64,000 nt of DNA from Thelonectria olida. Lineage: Eukaryota > Ascomycota > Sordariomycetes > Hypocreales > Nectriaceae. The stretch covers positions 372,001 to 436,000 of the forward strand of contig JAGPYM010000002.1 in assembly GCA_020736575.1 (NCBI GenBank). The letters are read 5' to 3'. Positions within the stretch are counted from its first letter, which is position 1. Each line of letters opens with the position of its first letter. Made by a program: the position numbers and the translations under genes. Below are positions 52,948 to 63,908 of this stretch, in pieces. The notes below the pieces were generated by a model, which was not told where the DNA came from, ran no database searches, and saw only the letters and a list, made by a program, of their open reading frames with translations.

Positions 52948-55447
52948 TTAAAGGGTATGGCATGCCCTTAGATGAATTGGCCTCTTCGATGGCAGTCTGG
53001 GTCTGTCCATCTTCTGTCGCTTTGGGTCGGGGAGTTCCGGTGAGTTGTCCTCTCCGACCTCCGAGCCGAACTCAGATTCATCATCAGTGTCTTCGTCACC
53101 CCATCGTCTCAGCAATTCGTCGAAGCTGTGCATTTCGAGTACCGCCCCTTTCGGGACCACTCCTTGGGTATCCGGAGTATGAGTACAGGCAGGGATCTTT
53201 GATATGCGTAAGAGCTGCTGTATTGCCCTGCTGGGTTCAACCATTCGCGAATGGTTTCCCGACATGACCCTCAAGAGCAACTTTTTCCTGATCAAGTCCA
53301 CGGGCACAAGCACCCAATCCCACTTCTCTTCACACTTGGCCACTTGGAAACATAGTGTATCGCCAGTCTCGAAAATTCCCGGAGGGCATCTTGCGTTGAA
53401 GTTCGTCACATCTTCAGTCCTTTGCGTCTCAATGATGCAGGCTTCGCTTCCGCCATTGACACCCCTGCCATCAGTCTCGCCCCTAGAAAGAGCGAGTTAA
53501 CCATTGACCACCTCAACGCGGAAGATTCGCTTGAGAGAGAGCGGTTTAGAAATATCCAGCCACGGCGCAATGAAAGCGAGAGAGCCATATTAAATGACGA
53601 CGACAATAGGTTTCGCTGATCCGAGGTTGATGGAGGGATCGAAGTGGGCGGCCGTGGTGTTAACGGGAGCATGCAGCTCTCCATGTTTCGGTAGTCGTCT
53701 GCAAGCGCTGGTGGGGAGTCGGCGCCGAGAAACACCCGCGATGCCGTGTTGAGCATCGAATGCCAGCAGATGAGACTTCGTCCCTCACTATGTCTGCTGA
53801 TGAGGTCCAGTAGGATGTCCAGGCCACCGAGAGGCCCCTCTAGATCTCGGTGTAGAAACTTGCTTCCAGATGCATCGGGGAAACCAAATGCATCTGCGAT
53901 GGCATGAGAAAAATAAAATATGACTTCGTGGCATGCCAAGTATGCGAGGCAGTTACTGTCGTCGTGAAGCAAGTTTGGAACGCCGGACGGGTCACCCAAT
54001 GACGGCATCGAACCACAATGGTAGCACTCACACGTCTTGTGAAGACGGTCGGTGAGGTCTCGTAAGATAGGGAAGAAGTCGAGAACCAGGTTGATCCAAT
54101 ATTGAGTGTCCATATATTCATCCTCAGGTTCTCCAAGGTGTGCTGGAGACCCATCCTTGGGGCCCATGTCCTTGAACACGACGGCGACAACAGCCTCGTC
54201 ACAGCCACCCCAGTCCATGTTAAGAAGCCGAGGGCTCTGGCCGAACAAGTCCCCAACTCTAAGAACACAGTGAGGGGGGTTGCTCTCCCCGGCCAGGTTG
54301 AGGTGGAAGTTGAGGGCGAGCATATCGGCAGTACTCTCGGTCTTGACGGGTAGTTTCATAAGCCACCTCAGGATCTCTCGTGCCGTGCCACGAGTACGAT
54401 TCTGTGTGCTTTTGTGCAGCTTTGGGTAGCTATGTGGCCATTCATACAATTTTTGGCGGGTGAATCAGCCGGTGGGAGAATCCTTATAGTCATATTCTGC
54501 TTTGAATAACAGATGCAGGCTTCCCGCGATGGTCTCAAACACTTTAACCACCCCGAGCTGGCCATCTTGAGGCCTTGAGCATTGGTTGCGATCTTTGGCA
54601 CAGAATTTTGCGACACGGCATTCAGCATTTGTCTGCTCGGGGCCCAAGACACAATCGTAGACAACACTGCCGCTGACAATGACACGGAAGCGCCCCTGAT
54701 AGTGCCAAATCATCCACAGAACCACGTCGGTAAGTATATGTTTGCTTTGTATGATGGTCTCATTGGATGAATTGGAGATCTTGGCGATGAGTTTAGCAAA
54801 TGGATATCCCTGCATGTTGTGACCAGCTTTGCAAGCCCAGCTGAACTCGTCTGGAAGGCGGGGACATTCATCTTCACGCCCGATGAGTCCTGCATTGGCA
54901 ATATGAAGCCAGGTGGATTCCACCACCTTTTTGACAACCATATCCAGTGCCAGTTTCTCTGGCATGCGATTCAGCGGATGCTTTTATGCAGGTGGCTGTC
55001 CCTTCTGATTGACCATGGTAAGGAACAATGATAGAAAGGCTTTGATGTAGTTTTCATCGTGGTACCGGAAGAGGCAGCAGATGGTAGATGAGATCTATCG
55101 CTATAAAGGGTCGTTGGCGAGGTATTTCCCCAAAGACCCTGAAGGCTGGGCCGAGAGAGGAACGACGCCTGGATTTTGACGAGTATTGGAGACGGCCTTG
55201 AAGAATGAAACAGTTCTTTCCTAATGATTCGGCATCACCAGCGCCTGAGATTTGTCACGAAAGACCTCCAGTTCGTTCTCGGTCAAGGTTCTCTTCCCAG
55301 CCAGCGACCCAGTTCCCTGGCAGCTCCGAGAACGGTGCCTGGTTTCGCACCTTCTGTAATCTTGCCAACAACTGCCAGGAGGTCGATGCTTCGAGCTGTA
55401 ATGTCCATGGCCTTGGCGATGATGTCTGTCTTGCTTGAGTTTGACAT
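52948..55447 (-). pseudogene. Decayed gene of an unrecognised fungal family, seven stops and two frameshifts
   Basis: Minus strand. It starts MSNSSKTDIIAKAMDITARS at 55447 and remains readable to 52948, about 830 codons. It is broken by a one-base loss near 55296 (RELGRWLG, then TLTENELEVFRDKSQ). In-frame stops lie at 55223-55221, 55103-55101, 55097-55095, 54986-54984, 54467-54465, 53592-53590 and 53499-53497, with a second one-base shift near 53695. Protein-like sequence runs unbroken through each stop (for example SPTG-stop-FTRQKLYEW), so introns do not explain them. Six of the seven stops are TAA or TAG, which one C-to-T change in CAA or CAG would produce. The ancestor was a large soluble protein with an acidic C-terminus. 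I do not recognise the family. Confidence 0.8.
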
Positions 55448-56467
55448 GATGGATGTGGGGAGGTTCAAAGGTCGCAACGATGATAGTGTAGAATTAAAGG
55501 AAATGAAGAAGAAGAAAGAGGAGAAGAATTGAGCCACAGGGCAATCAGACAGCTTTGTTAGGCAGCTTTTATTACAAAGCTTTCTCAATGTGTAATTCTG
55601 CTGTCTTTGTAGCTGAGAAAGGGGCATGTTATTGGACGTAGGTAGCGAAGAAGAGGCAGGACAATTTCAACCCCTTCATGCAGTAGAGACATGTATTTAC
55701 TAGGCAAGAGTAAATATCAATGCATTCACTTCAATGCATAGGTTTCACGGATCGGATAGCTAAGAGACTGGCCATATGCATAATTGACTGCCACTACCGA
55801 GAGACTTTATGTTATTTATAGGTAAATAAAAGAAACGCAGGTTGATTTGATGTGTGTACAATCCGCATTGATTCTGGCCAGCCCAAAGAATTAGCAACAC
55901 TAAAGATGCAGAGGGTCCAAAAGCGCTCGAATAGGTAGTCATGCACTCACATAAACACATCGAGGTTCTCAAAGCAGCTTTCAAAGAGCGTGCACATCTT
56001 TTGGGTCTCCCGGCATGTGTAGGATCTCAAAGAAACATGTCGCCACAATATCCTTGTAGTTATCTGCTACTTCGGCGTAGAACCGAACTTGGTTTTGTTG
56101 GTTGCTATGCAATCGGCTATGTTCCTCTTTTCGGCTCGTAGGCCTTGTTTATCGACTGTTCCCCTCAGAAAGCTGCATGGAAATGTCACGTCACATAGGA
56201 AACGCAGGGGCAGTTCAGTTACTGTATGGGCGGACATTGGTCACGTATGTTGGTCTCGCTGCTGCAGGTCAATCACTCGCTTCACCAACCGATGTTCTCG
56301 GCGTGAACCAGTTGCCTATTTCGGAATGTAGTTAGGTATCAGGTAAAACGACATGATACGTAATCTCACATGTAACAGTATATAGTGCAGAGAAGTTCCC
56401 CAGCAAAAGCGTTGGGCACTGGGGCAAGTAGAGTTGGAGGGAGCAAATCATTCCGTCAACCACCAAG
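55448..56467. other. Intergenic, 1.0 kb
   Basis: AT-rich on the left (former promoter of the decayed gene). On the right it holds the promoter of the methyltransferase gene. No coding frame recognised. Confidence 0.5.
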
Positions 56468-57906
56468 ATGGCCGAGACAACCCCTGAGCCAGCTGCTACT
56501 GCGTCCGACGAGGAGGTTGGTGCTAATTCTCTGAGTGAAAACATTACATGGACAAGAATTAATTTGCGTTAGGATGTCGGCGGTACTGACTCAACGTTTG
56601 GCGATGTAAGCATCTACCTCCATGCCCATGTGGATTCAATCTTGACGCCCGCTCTCGTCCAAAGGGGTCCTCGTCTACTGCAAGCGTCGCCAGCTCTATT
56701 CTCAACTATCGCCGCGAGAATGGGAGGACATATCATGCATACAAAGACGGAAGTGGGTGTCTTGTATAGGACCTTTGTCTGGCCGCCATATACTAACATG
56801 CCCCAGAATACGTCTTACCCAACGACGAAGCAGAGAATGAAAGACTGGGTAGAGTATTTCGCTTTACATATGGTTGGGATTGCGTTCTAATCCCATGCGA
56901 TTTGGTAAAACAGACCTGCAGCATAATTTGTTCGTCCTCACATTCCACGACAAACTCGGATCGGCCCCCCCAAGCGACCCCAAGGCCAAGGTGAAGCGTG
57001 TCCTTGATGTCGGTACGGGCACCGGAATCTGGGCCATAGATTTCGCAGACGAGCATCCAGAGGCTGAGGTGAGCAACCCTGTTCAAACACTGAAGAGCCC
57101 GTATGCCTAACATGTGTGTTGAGGTCGTCGGCGTTGACCTCTCTCCGATTCAGCCAAGCTTGTAAATCGACAAGAGCTCGCTTCCTCACACTGCAAACTA
57201 CTGACTATACAACCAGTGTTCCTCCAAATTTGACCTTTGAAATCGACGATATAGAGGATGAATGGACTTATTCTAAGCCCTTTGACTACATCCACAGCCG
57301 CTTCATGACCTCGTGCATCGCCGACTGGGCCGAATTCCTCACCAAATGTTTCAAGTACATGTCCCCCGTTGTCGTATCTGGCCTGCCTCTAACAATAATA
57401 GCAACCTTGAGCCGGGCGGATATGTTGAGCTTCAAGAAGCCGATCTCACTGTAAAGTCTGACGATGGGACCATTGCTCCGGATAATGTCATGCTTCGCTG
57501 CCTGCAACTCCTCCAGGAAGCATCAGCCAAGTTCGGGCGCGCCTATCAGGACATCCCATCTCTCGCAGACATCATGGCCGAGATTGGATTCGTGGATGTT
57601 GTCATAGAGAGGTTTCAATGGCCTACGAACGCCTGGCCGAAAGACAAAAGATTAAAGGAGCTGGGTACGTGGTGTTATGCGAACTTTTCGGGCGGTCTGG
57701 AAGCCATCACCATGGCGCCGCTGACAAGGGCGCATGGGTGGTCGCCCGAGGAAGTCAGGCTGTTTCTGGTGGACGTGAGGAAGGCCATGGGGGATAGAAA
57801 TATCCACGCATACTGGCCAATGTAAGTACTTTTCTTCCTATGGCAGAGGCTTTGTCGCTAATTGTCTTCTAGTTACTCGATTTACGCAAAAAGACCTGAG
57901 GCTTGA
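56468..57906 (+). CDS. SAM-dependent methyltransferase, LaeA-like
   Basis: Nine exons: 56468-56515, 56573-56605, 56665-56752, 56807-56848, 56914-57068, 57124-57161, 57217-57354, 57402-57821 and 57873-57906. All eight introns (47-65 nt) keep phase, giving 331 aa. The N-terminus is Glu/Ala-rich, then SSILNYRRENGRTYHAYKDG, typical of the fungal TAM/LaeA-like family. SAM motif I is VLDVGTGTGIWAIDFADEHP, followed by VVGVDLSPIQPSFVPPN. Later blocks are FDYIHSRFM, LEPGGYVELQE, and the usual ending on YAKRP. LaeA regulates secondary metabolism from the nucleus, but most relatives are cluster-linked or orphan methyltransferases with unknown targets. The many small exons are usual for the family. Confidence 0.9.
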
Positions 57907-58233
57907 TCGCTAAGGTACATAGACCATAATCACATACCTGTACCGAGGTAGAGTAATCAAAATGCCAACTGCGACTATATGGAGATAAACATGCCCCAGT
58001 AAAGACTCTATGGATATTTGGGCAGGTTAGGTAAGCATCTTGAAAGTCTTAGACCTCCCCATGGTAAGAAGTTCGAGTGAACTGCTGCGTAATACGGAGC
58101 ACGCAATATCATGACGCGATCCGCTTACACAAGATGCATCTCTCCCCACATAGAACCCCTCACTTACAGCTCAGAGTGAATCAAGACATAACCTGCAAAG
58201 GAATACACGCAAACATAGAGACACACAGACAAA
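57907..58233. other. Intergenic, 327 nt: promoter of the glyoxalase-like gene
   Basis: Lies between the methyltransferase stop and the next start on the same strand. It should hold the terminator of one and the promoter of the other. No motif recognised. Confidence 0.5.
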
Positions 58234-59073
58234 ATGGCATCCCAATCAAACCCGCGTCCAATCATAGACCACATTGTCATCCTAGTCCCCTACGACACTC
58301 TCTTCGAGCTCCCGGAGCGTCTCAAGGACTCCTTCACCATCATCCACGGCGGCGAGCACGCCGGCGGCCAAACCATCAACAAGCTCATCATCCTCCCCGA
58401 CGGCTCATACATCGAGCTGATCGCCTTCAACAAGGGTCTCACTCCCGACCAGCGCCGCAGCCACCGATGGGGCAGTCTTGAAGAGGGGCGCATCATCGAC
58501 TGGGCCTACACCCTGCCCGATGAGTCCGACTTTGCGCAGGTGCAGCAGCGCGTCCAGCAGAGCGGCGCAAACATCGTCTACCAGGATCCTGTCGCCGGTG
58601 GCCGGACGAGACCCGATGGCGTCGTGTTGAAATGGGCCGTCGCCGGCGCGCAGGACAGCGAGGGCAACCCGGCTTGGCCTGGCAATGCGCCTTTTTGGTG
58701 CTTGGATCGAACGCCGCGACACTTGCGGGTGCCGTATCGGGATGAAAACGGGCTTCTTGGACATACGAGTCATCCATCAAAGGCACACGGAGTCTCCAAG
58801 GTCACAGTGTTGGTGTCTGGGAAGGACGTGCCGAAATGGAAGCAAGTCTACGAAGCCATTCACAAGACAAGTCCTGGCGCGGAGAGCACGGAAGGGGAAT
58901 GGAAGTTTGATGTCTATTCCGGCTCGACAAATGGTAATCACCGGGTCCTACTCTCCGCTCTCGAGAAGCAGGACACCAAGTCAGAGATTCGGCTGGCTCT
59001 CCTAGGCACTGAGCAAAGTCCCAAGTCAGTTGAACTGCTTCCTGGCTTAATCGTCGACTTTGATGCCGCGTGA
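58234..59073 (+). CDS. Glyoxalase-like domain protein
   Basis: An intronless protein of 279 aa. The N-terminal half begins PIIDHIVILVPYD (His13) and continues GGEHAGGQTINKLIILPDGS, YIELIAF (Glu61) and GRIIDWAYTLPDE, the layout of the Glyoxalase_3-type vicinal-oxygen-chelate fold. The centre has GGRTRPDGVVLKWAV and FWCLDRTPRHLRVP. The C-terminal half is a second, weaker beta-alpha-beta unit. Such proteins are frequent in fungi and mostly uncharacterised; isomerase, dioxygenase or resistance roles are all possible. It sits 327 nt after the methyltransferase in the same direction; a link is not shown. Confidence 0.85.
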   Translation: MASQSNPRPIIDHIVILVPYDTLFELPERLKDSFTIIHGGEHAGGQTINKLIILPDGSYIELIAFNKGLTPDQRRSHRWGSLEEGRIIDWAYTLPDESDFAQVQQRVQQSGANIVYQDPVAGGRTRPDGVVLKWAVAGAQDSEGNPAWPGNAPFWCLDRTPRHLRVPYRDENGLLGHTSHPSKAHGVSKVTVLVSGKDVPKWKQVYEAIHKTSPGAESTEGEWKFDVYSGSTNGNHRVLLSALEKQDTKSEIRLALLGTEQSPKSVELLPGLIVDFDAA

Positions 59074-59289
59074 AGGCATTAGACAGATGAAGTCTTATTT
59101 AGGTACATCACATGTGCGAAATGAGTAGCACAGAACTGTTTACAAAAAAAATAAGGGGTATTAACGCGTCTCTTGGTTAATCCTCTACATCCTCGTCATG
59201 GCTGAATCATATCCAACTCTGGACTTGTAGGCGCATCATCTGAATCGCAAGCCACCCAAAGGGAAATCCACCCAGCGTGAAAGGCATTC

Positions 59290-60282
59290 TCAAATACTCC
59301 ACCAAGCACCAGTGTCGGCGCCCGTGATGAAGTCGCTGGCTTCATGCCATCCAATGTAGTGCTGGGGACTGACGAACAGGGGACGGGGTACATCGTCAAT
59401 CTCAAAAGCGAAGAATTCAAAGTGCATGTCTCGGTTGAAGAAATTTGCCCAGCCGTTTTTCATGCTGTTTCTGAAGCTGCTCATCAGTGCTTCAAGAGCA
59501 TTCTTATAATCTTGGGGCATGTTCAGCCTTCTTCCCATGCTCATGCCTCGATTGCTGAATCCAAGAGATGGGGTATCCGCCAACCGTATCACGGATCTCC
59601 CAGTATTGTAGGAGACGCCGAACCACTCGTGGTTGTCGAGGAGTCCCTCCTGGTTGATAAATACCCTCCCCATGGTCACTACAGTATCCGCGAGCATTGT
59701 GAAAGTGCACTCAGCGCATTGCGGCGAAAGGCTCCCTCCCTCGTGGACGACCTTGGGAACAAAGTCGTCCTTAGATCTAGGGAAGCGTCGGCCTTGGTTG
59801 TTGTGTTTGCAATTGATATGTCTCCAAGGCTCTCGACAAGTAGGGCAAGAAACCACTCGGCTTGTGAGGCAGTGATTAAACATACACTTGTCGCAGAAGA
59901 TATGTCCGCAGACAGCGATCTTGACATCATGGGGGTACGACTCAATGTCATCACAGTCAACATCGGGTGGGAGTTCAGGCTTTGGCTTTCCAATGTTCAG
60001 CTCGCGAAAGCAGATCGGACAATCCAACTCCAAGCGTTCCCAGGCCTGCTCTCCACCCTCGTCGAGCTCTTGCTTGACGAGAGGCCAATAGGTCTCCTTA
60101 ATGGAAGGGCCAGTGACATCCTGAGTCGAGGCTGAGTTGACGTTGTTGGCAGCAGAGTCGACCTCCGCAACCTCCGCCTGGACAGCATTTTCAAGGCTAG
60201 CGGCCCATTGACGTGCCCGTGCAACCGCTAGTTCGAGGCTTTCCGCCCCTTCCAATGGGGCCCACGGGGTAGTGTCAGACAT
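59290..60282 (-). CDS. RING-finger protein (C3HC4), putative E3 ubiquitin ligase
   Basis: An intronless protein of 330 aa. The RING is at residues 88-149 with Cys88, Cys91, Cys125, His127, Cys130, Cys133, Cys146 and Cys149 (CPIC, CGHIFCDKC, CPTC). The 33-residue first loop is longer than normal and acidic. The N-terminus is Ala/Glu-rich helix. After the RING there is a conserved-looking region with CAECTF, a Gly/Arg/Met stretch and an aromatic C-terminus ending WWSI. A ubiquitin-ligase role follows from the RING only. The next gene to the right also encodes a RING-like protein on the same strand, but the sequences outside the zinc ligands do not align by eye. Confidence 0.85.
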   Translation of the reverse strand: MSDTTPWAPLEGAESLELAVARARQWAASLENAVQAEVAEVDSAANNVNSASTQDVTGPSIKETYWPLVKQELDEGGEQAWERLELDCPICFRELNIGKPKPELPPDVDCDDIESYPHDVKIAVCGHIFCDKCMFNHCLTSRVVSCPTCREPWRHINCKHNNQGRRFPRSKDDFVPKVVHEGGSLSPQCAECTFTMLADTVVTMGRVFINQEGLLDNHEWFGVSYNTGRSVIRLADTPSLGFSNRGMSMGRRLNMPQDYKNALEALMSSFRNSMKNGWANFFNRDMHFEFFAFEIDDVPRPLFVSPQHYIGWHEASDFITGADTGAWWSI

Positions 60283-60974
60283 ATTGGTAAAGACTAAGGG
60301 GGTTGGTGAGTGTGTGCATATGTTAATGTTGCCCCAGGCTTCAGTGTTGAGGTGTTGGTCAAAGTAGGTGTCGTCCGGGGTACTGTGAGTCGGGCGAAGT
60401 GCTCAGATCGAGAGTCAATGGAATGCTTAGAAGTTTTGTCAAAGTGGCGCCTTATTATATACTTATTCATGCATTCGGGTTCTCTTGAACACTTGTTCTA
60501 TTGCATCCCAGAACAGACCCCATGTCGTATTGACAGTGTTCTATTCTACAATAGATTAGTGTCGGCAGTCCCTTCTTGTTCAGAGTACCATTTTCCAGAA
60601 CAAAGCATGGTTCCTTAGAAACAGAATTGCTGGTAAAGGGCAGTTGTTATAACCGAGCACAGACTTATACGTCACCAATTGACGAACTATGAACTTGGGA
60701 CAAAGAGAATATGCAAAGACTCGGCAGCCAAGCCTCATCTCGACCTAAAAACGGAGGACACTTCACAACACAAATGTATTCCGCGAATACACATGATCAA
60801 ATCCACTCGCTGCTCATTGTATTCGCCAACAACAGACATCTATATGCTGTGAAGAAAGATAAGCATGATTGGGTGCTCGACAACGATATTCATCAAAATT
60901 AGCAACTTCACACTCTGGATCCCACTCAACATAAAGAAGCAAATCGCAGTTTTCAAATATCAAGCTATATACAA
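60283..60974. other. Intergenic, 0.7 kb
   Basis: The left part is the promoter of the RING gene and the right part the 3' flank of the RING-H2-like gene. AT-rich, with no coding signal. Confidence 0.5.
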
Positions 60975-61757
60975 CTATGCAGCGTTGGGACAGTTAATCT
61001 GCCCACAAGCACGGCAACCACCAGGCGGAGCGGTATCACCCCTCGCCGTGACAAGTCGAGTGACCATGGTAGAACCTCCAAAAGCTTCATTGTGGTGCAG
61101 CCACGCGCCTACCAACTGAGCCATGAGACTCTCCGCTTCCCTCTTCTTATCTCTGAACACATAGATTACCCGGCTATCTTCAGACGAAGCAAGCTCGTCG
61201 CCTCTGTCCGAGTAGCACACCCCCCAAATGGAGATCCAGATAGTAAGCATCCCATTCGTGGCATACACGGCCCGGTTACGTCGGTTGAGAAGATGCACTT
61301 GCTGCCCTCCAGCAGTTGCCAAGATACGCAGTGCCTTGTAGACGGTGTGTTTGTGGCAGGATTCACTCAGGCGCCCGCCCTCCCCGAGAGTAGGAGGAAC
61401 AGTGTTGATCTCGCGTCGATTCCAGGGAAGAGAAAACACACCAGCGTCGTCCTCGCAGCCGGCATGATAGCACCTGGTACCGCAAGCAAGACAAACAAAG
61501 AGCTGGCCGCCGGTGACCTCTGAAATACCCTCGTGACAGCTGGGATGGTAGATGTGCCCGCAATACAAAATGAACGCGGCTGCGCCTTGTCGGACTGACC
61601 CTCCGCAGTTAGCACAATGGATGCTAATTTCGCTCTCGCGGTGGTTCTGTAGGGACGGCTTGAAGATCTCCCAGTCCGACGTGTTGGTAGTCATCTTGGA
61701 GATAGCTCTAGGCAAGAGGGGACTCGGTTGTGTTGGCGAAAATGGGTAGGCAGACAT
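60975..61757 (-). CDS. RING-H2-like zinc-binding protein
   Basis: An intronless protein of 260 aa from the ATG at 61757 (MSAYPFSPTQ); a second ATG at 61694 would give a shorter form starting MTTNTSDWE. Zinc ligands fit a RING-H2: Cys48, Cys51, Cys66, His68, His71, Cys74, Cys89 and Cys92 (CANC, YCGHIYHPSC, CLAC), with more Cys/His just after (GTRCYHAGC). The C-terminal tail ends with CRACGQINCP, a further possible zinc site. The middle contains a helical stretch and a hydrophobic segment near IWISIWGVCY. No family beyond the finger is recognised; an E3 role is possible. Confidence 0.75.
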   Translation of the reverse strand: MSAYPFSPTQPSPLLPRAISKMTTNTSDWEIFKPSLQNHRESEISIHCANCGGSVRQGAAAFILYCGHIYHPSCHEGISEVTGGQLFVCLACGTRCYHAGCEDDAGVFSLPWNRREINTVPPTLGEGGRLSESCHKHTVYKALRILATAGGQQVHLLNRRNRAVYATNGMLTIWISIWGVCYSDRGDELASSEDSRVIYVFRDKKREAESLMAQLVGAWLHHNEAFGGSTMVTRLVTARGDTAPPGGCRACGQINCPNAA

Positions 61758-62011
61758 AGAGACGGAGGATCCCACATTGTAACAGGTAGCGGACTATTAG
61801 AGTCGAGAGGCCCAAGTGAATGGATGAATACGCAACTTTTGTTCACGTCTCTGCTGGGTATTTGTCCTTGATCATTCCCAAACTCAACGGCTCATCACTA
61901 CCTCTGAGACCAGATTTTCTAGCCAGCTTAGGCTCAAGTCCAAACCAATCCTCCTTTTCGCAAATGCCGAGTTAATGTTCCCAGTCAGCAAGCCGGTTTC
62001 TCGCTGTCAGC

Positions 62012-63908
62012 TTACTGCTGAGCTGCGGCCTTGACCTCCTCTTCTCCCTTTCTTCTCTCTTCCGCAATAATCTCCTCCACTGTCTTGGTGCTCACACCGT
62101 TTCCAAAGTACTTTTCCGAGAGCTCGACACATCGAAGGTTGGCCGATAGCTTGTTCATTGTCTCCATCCACTCGTCCGTCGGATCACTGTCATACACGAT
62201 ACCTCCGCCAGCCTGCATATATGCGACGCCGTCCTTGACTAGCATGGTTCGGATCGCGATACAGGTGTCCATGGGACCCTCGTCGACATAGATGCGGTCT
62301 TCGGAGCTAACCTTGTCGGATTCGTCCACCCTCACAATATCATATCCAAACCAACCGGCAGCACCGGCGTAGATGCCGCGCTTCTCTTGCTCCAGGTCAT
62401 AAATAAGCTCCATGGCTCGGATCTTTGGTGCGCCTGAGACAGTTCCGGCGGGGAAAATGGATCGCAGAGCATCCCAGCGAGTACACTCGGGGCGCAACAC
62501 TCCCGAGACCTCAGAAGTGATGTGCTGAACGTGGGAGAAACGATCAATCTTCATCAAGCGATCGACCTTGACAGTATTGGGGTGGCACACACGGTTCACG
62601 TCGTTTCGGGCAAGGTCGACCAGCATGACGTGCTCGGCCCGGTCCTTCTTGGATGCCAAAAGCTCCGCGGCCAGTTCATCATCCTCAGTAGCATTCTTTC
62701 CGCGGTGAATCGTACCGGCAATGGCGTGGTTAATTATTCGAGGGCGCGAACGAGCCTCGGCAGCAGAATAGCCAAATCGGGGGTCTGACGGGAGAGCGGC
62801 GTAACCATCCGTCTTCATAAGACACTCGGGTGAAGCGCCGACAATGTAAAAGTCAGAACATGAGAGGAAGAAGACATATGGTGAAGGGTTCAGAGTTCGA
62901 AGTGTTCTGTAGATGTTGAATGGATGAAGGTTAGTGCTTCTAGAAAAGCGCTGCGAAGGCACGGCCTGGATGATATCACCCTTGACAATGTACTCCTTGA
63001 GCTTGGTGACAAAGGTTTCGTATCCCCGACGGCCAACATTTGAGGAGTACTCGAGGTCGGCGCTTGAGGTGGAGGCGATTGTCTGCTTGGGGAGTGGAGT
63101 GTCGGGTTGATGAATGATATCCAGGGTCGCTCTGAGGGATGCACAAGCTTCGTCATAGGCTTGCTGGATGTCATCGGAAGGATTTTGTGGGATAGGCACA
63201 TGAGTGATGATTGTCAGAGTTGAGCGGAAGTGGTCGAGGGCGATGACGGTATCGAAGAGCATGAATAGGGCCTCAGGGATCTGAAGGTTGTCCTTGAGAG
63301 CGCGTTCGGTCTTCGGTTCGAAATACTTGATGCAGTCGTATGACACATAGCCGACAGCGCCACCCGAGAGCTTGGGAAGTCGTAGTGAAGGGATGTCGAG
63401 GACCTTGTGCTGGGAGAGTTCTGCCTCGAGGGTGCGAAGAGGGTCGCCGGGGTATTCATATCCAGGTCCAGTGCTTACGACTTTTCTAGGGCCTAGAAGT
63501 ATTGTCAGGATTTGACAGCCAGGCAATATCTATCCATGGTATTCTCACTTGCGCCAACGAAGCTGTATCTTCCTACCGTCTCTGTAGCCCCTGTTGCGCT
63601 CTCGAGCAAAAATGAGTATTCGGCAGTGGCACTAGGTGAAGAGTCAGAGTGTCAGTCCAAGGGCGAAGTGTACGAGGGTAATTACCCAGACGAGAGCTTC
63701 AGGTAGATGGCAGAGGGTGTCAAGAGGTCGGCAGGAGTCGAGGCGCAAACGGGGAGAAGCGTCGGGCGGTTCGAGTCAGACCAGGTCTGGTTGATGGCAT
63801 CGCGAGCTTCGGCGATGGAAGGCCGTATATCGAGCTGAGGGAAAGCAGGTCAGTTGATGTAAGTCAGGCAGTGAAGGAAACGAGGATTACTTGGGATGAG
63901 CCGTTCAT
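62012..63908 (-). CDS. trpE: Anthranilate synthase component I
   Basis: Four exons on the minus strand: 63908-63891, 63834-63686, 63631-63549 and 63492-62012 (introns 56, 54 and 56 nt; phases 0, 2, 1), giving 576 aa. Exon 1 codes only MNGSSQ. Residues 64-67 are LLES, the tryptophan feedback site, in the N-terminal domain with GATETVGRYSFVGA. The chorismate-binding domain has IIQAVPSQRFSR, NPSPYVFFLS, IVGASPE, IAGTIHRGK, LVDLARNDVNRV, FPAGTVSGAPKIRAME and GGGIVYDSDP, all catalytic blocks intact. It makes anthranilate from chorismate with glutamine-derived ammonia supplied by the separate TrpG-TrpC-type subunit, the first step of tryptophan synthesis. The yeast name is TRP2. A near-complete housekeeping gene with no oddities. 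Confidence 0.97.

Noticed and set aside
52948..55447. Introns as an explanation for the stops in the decayed gene
   Set aside because: The stops sit inside continuous protein-like sequence without donor, branch and acceptor signals around them, and the frameshifts are single-base.
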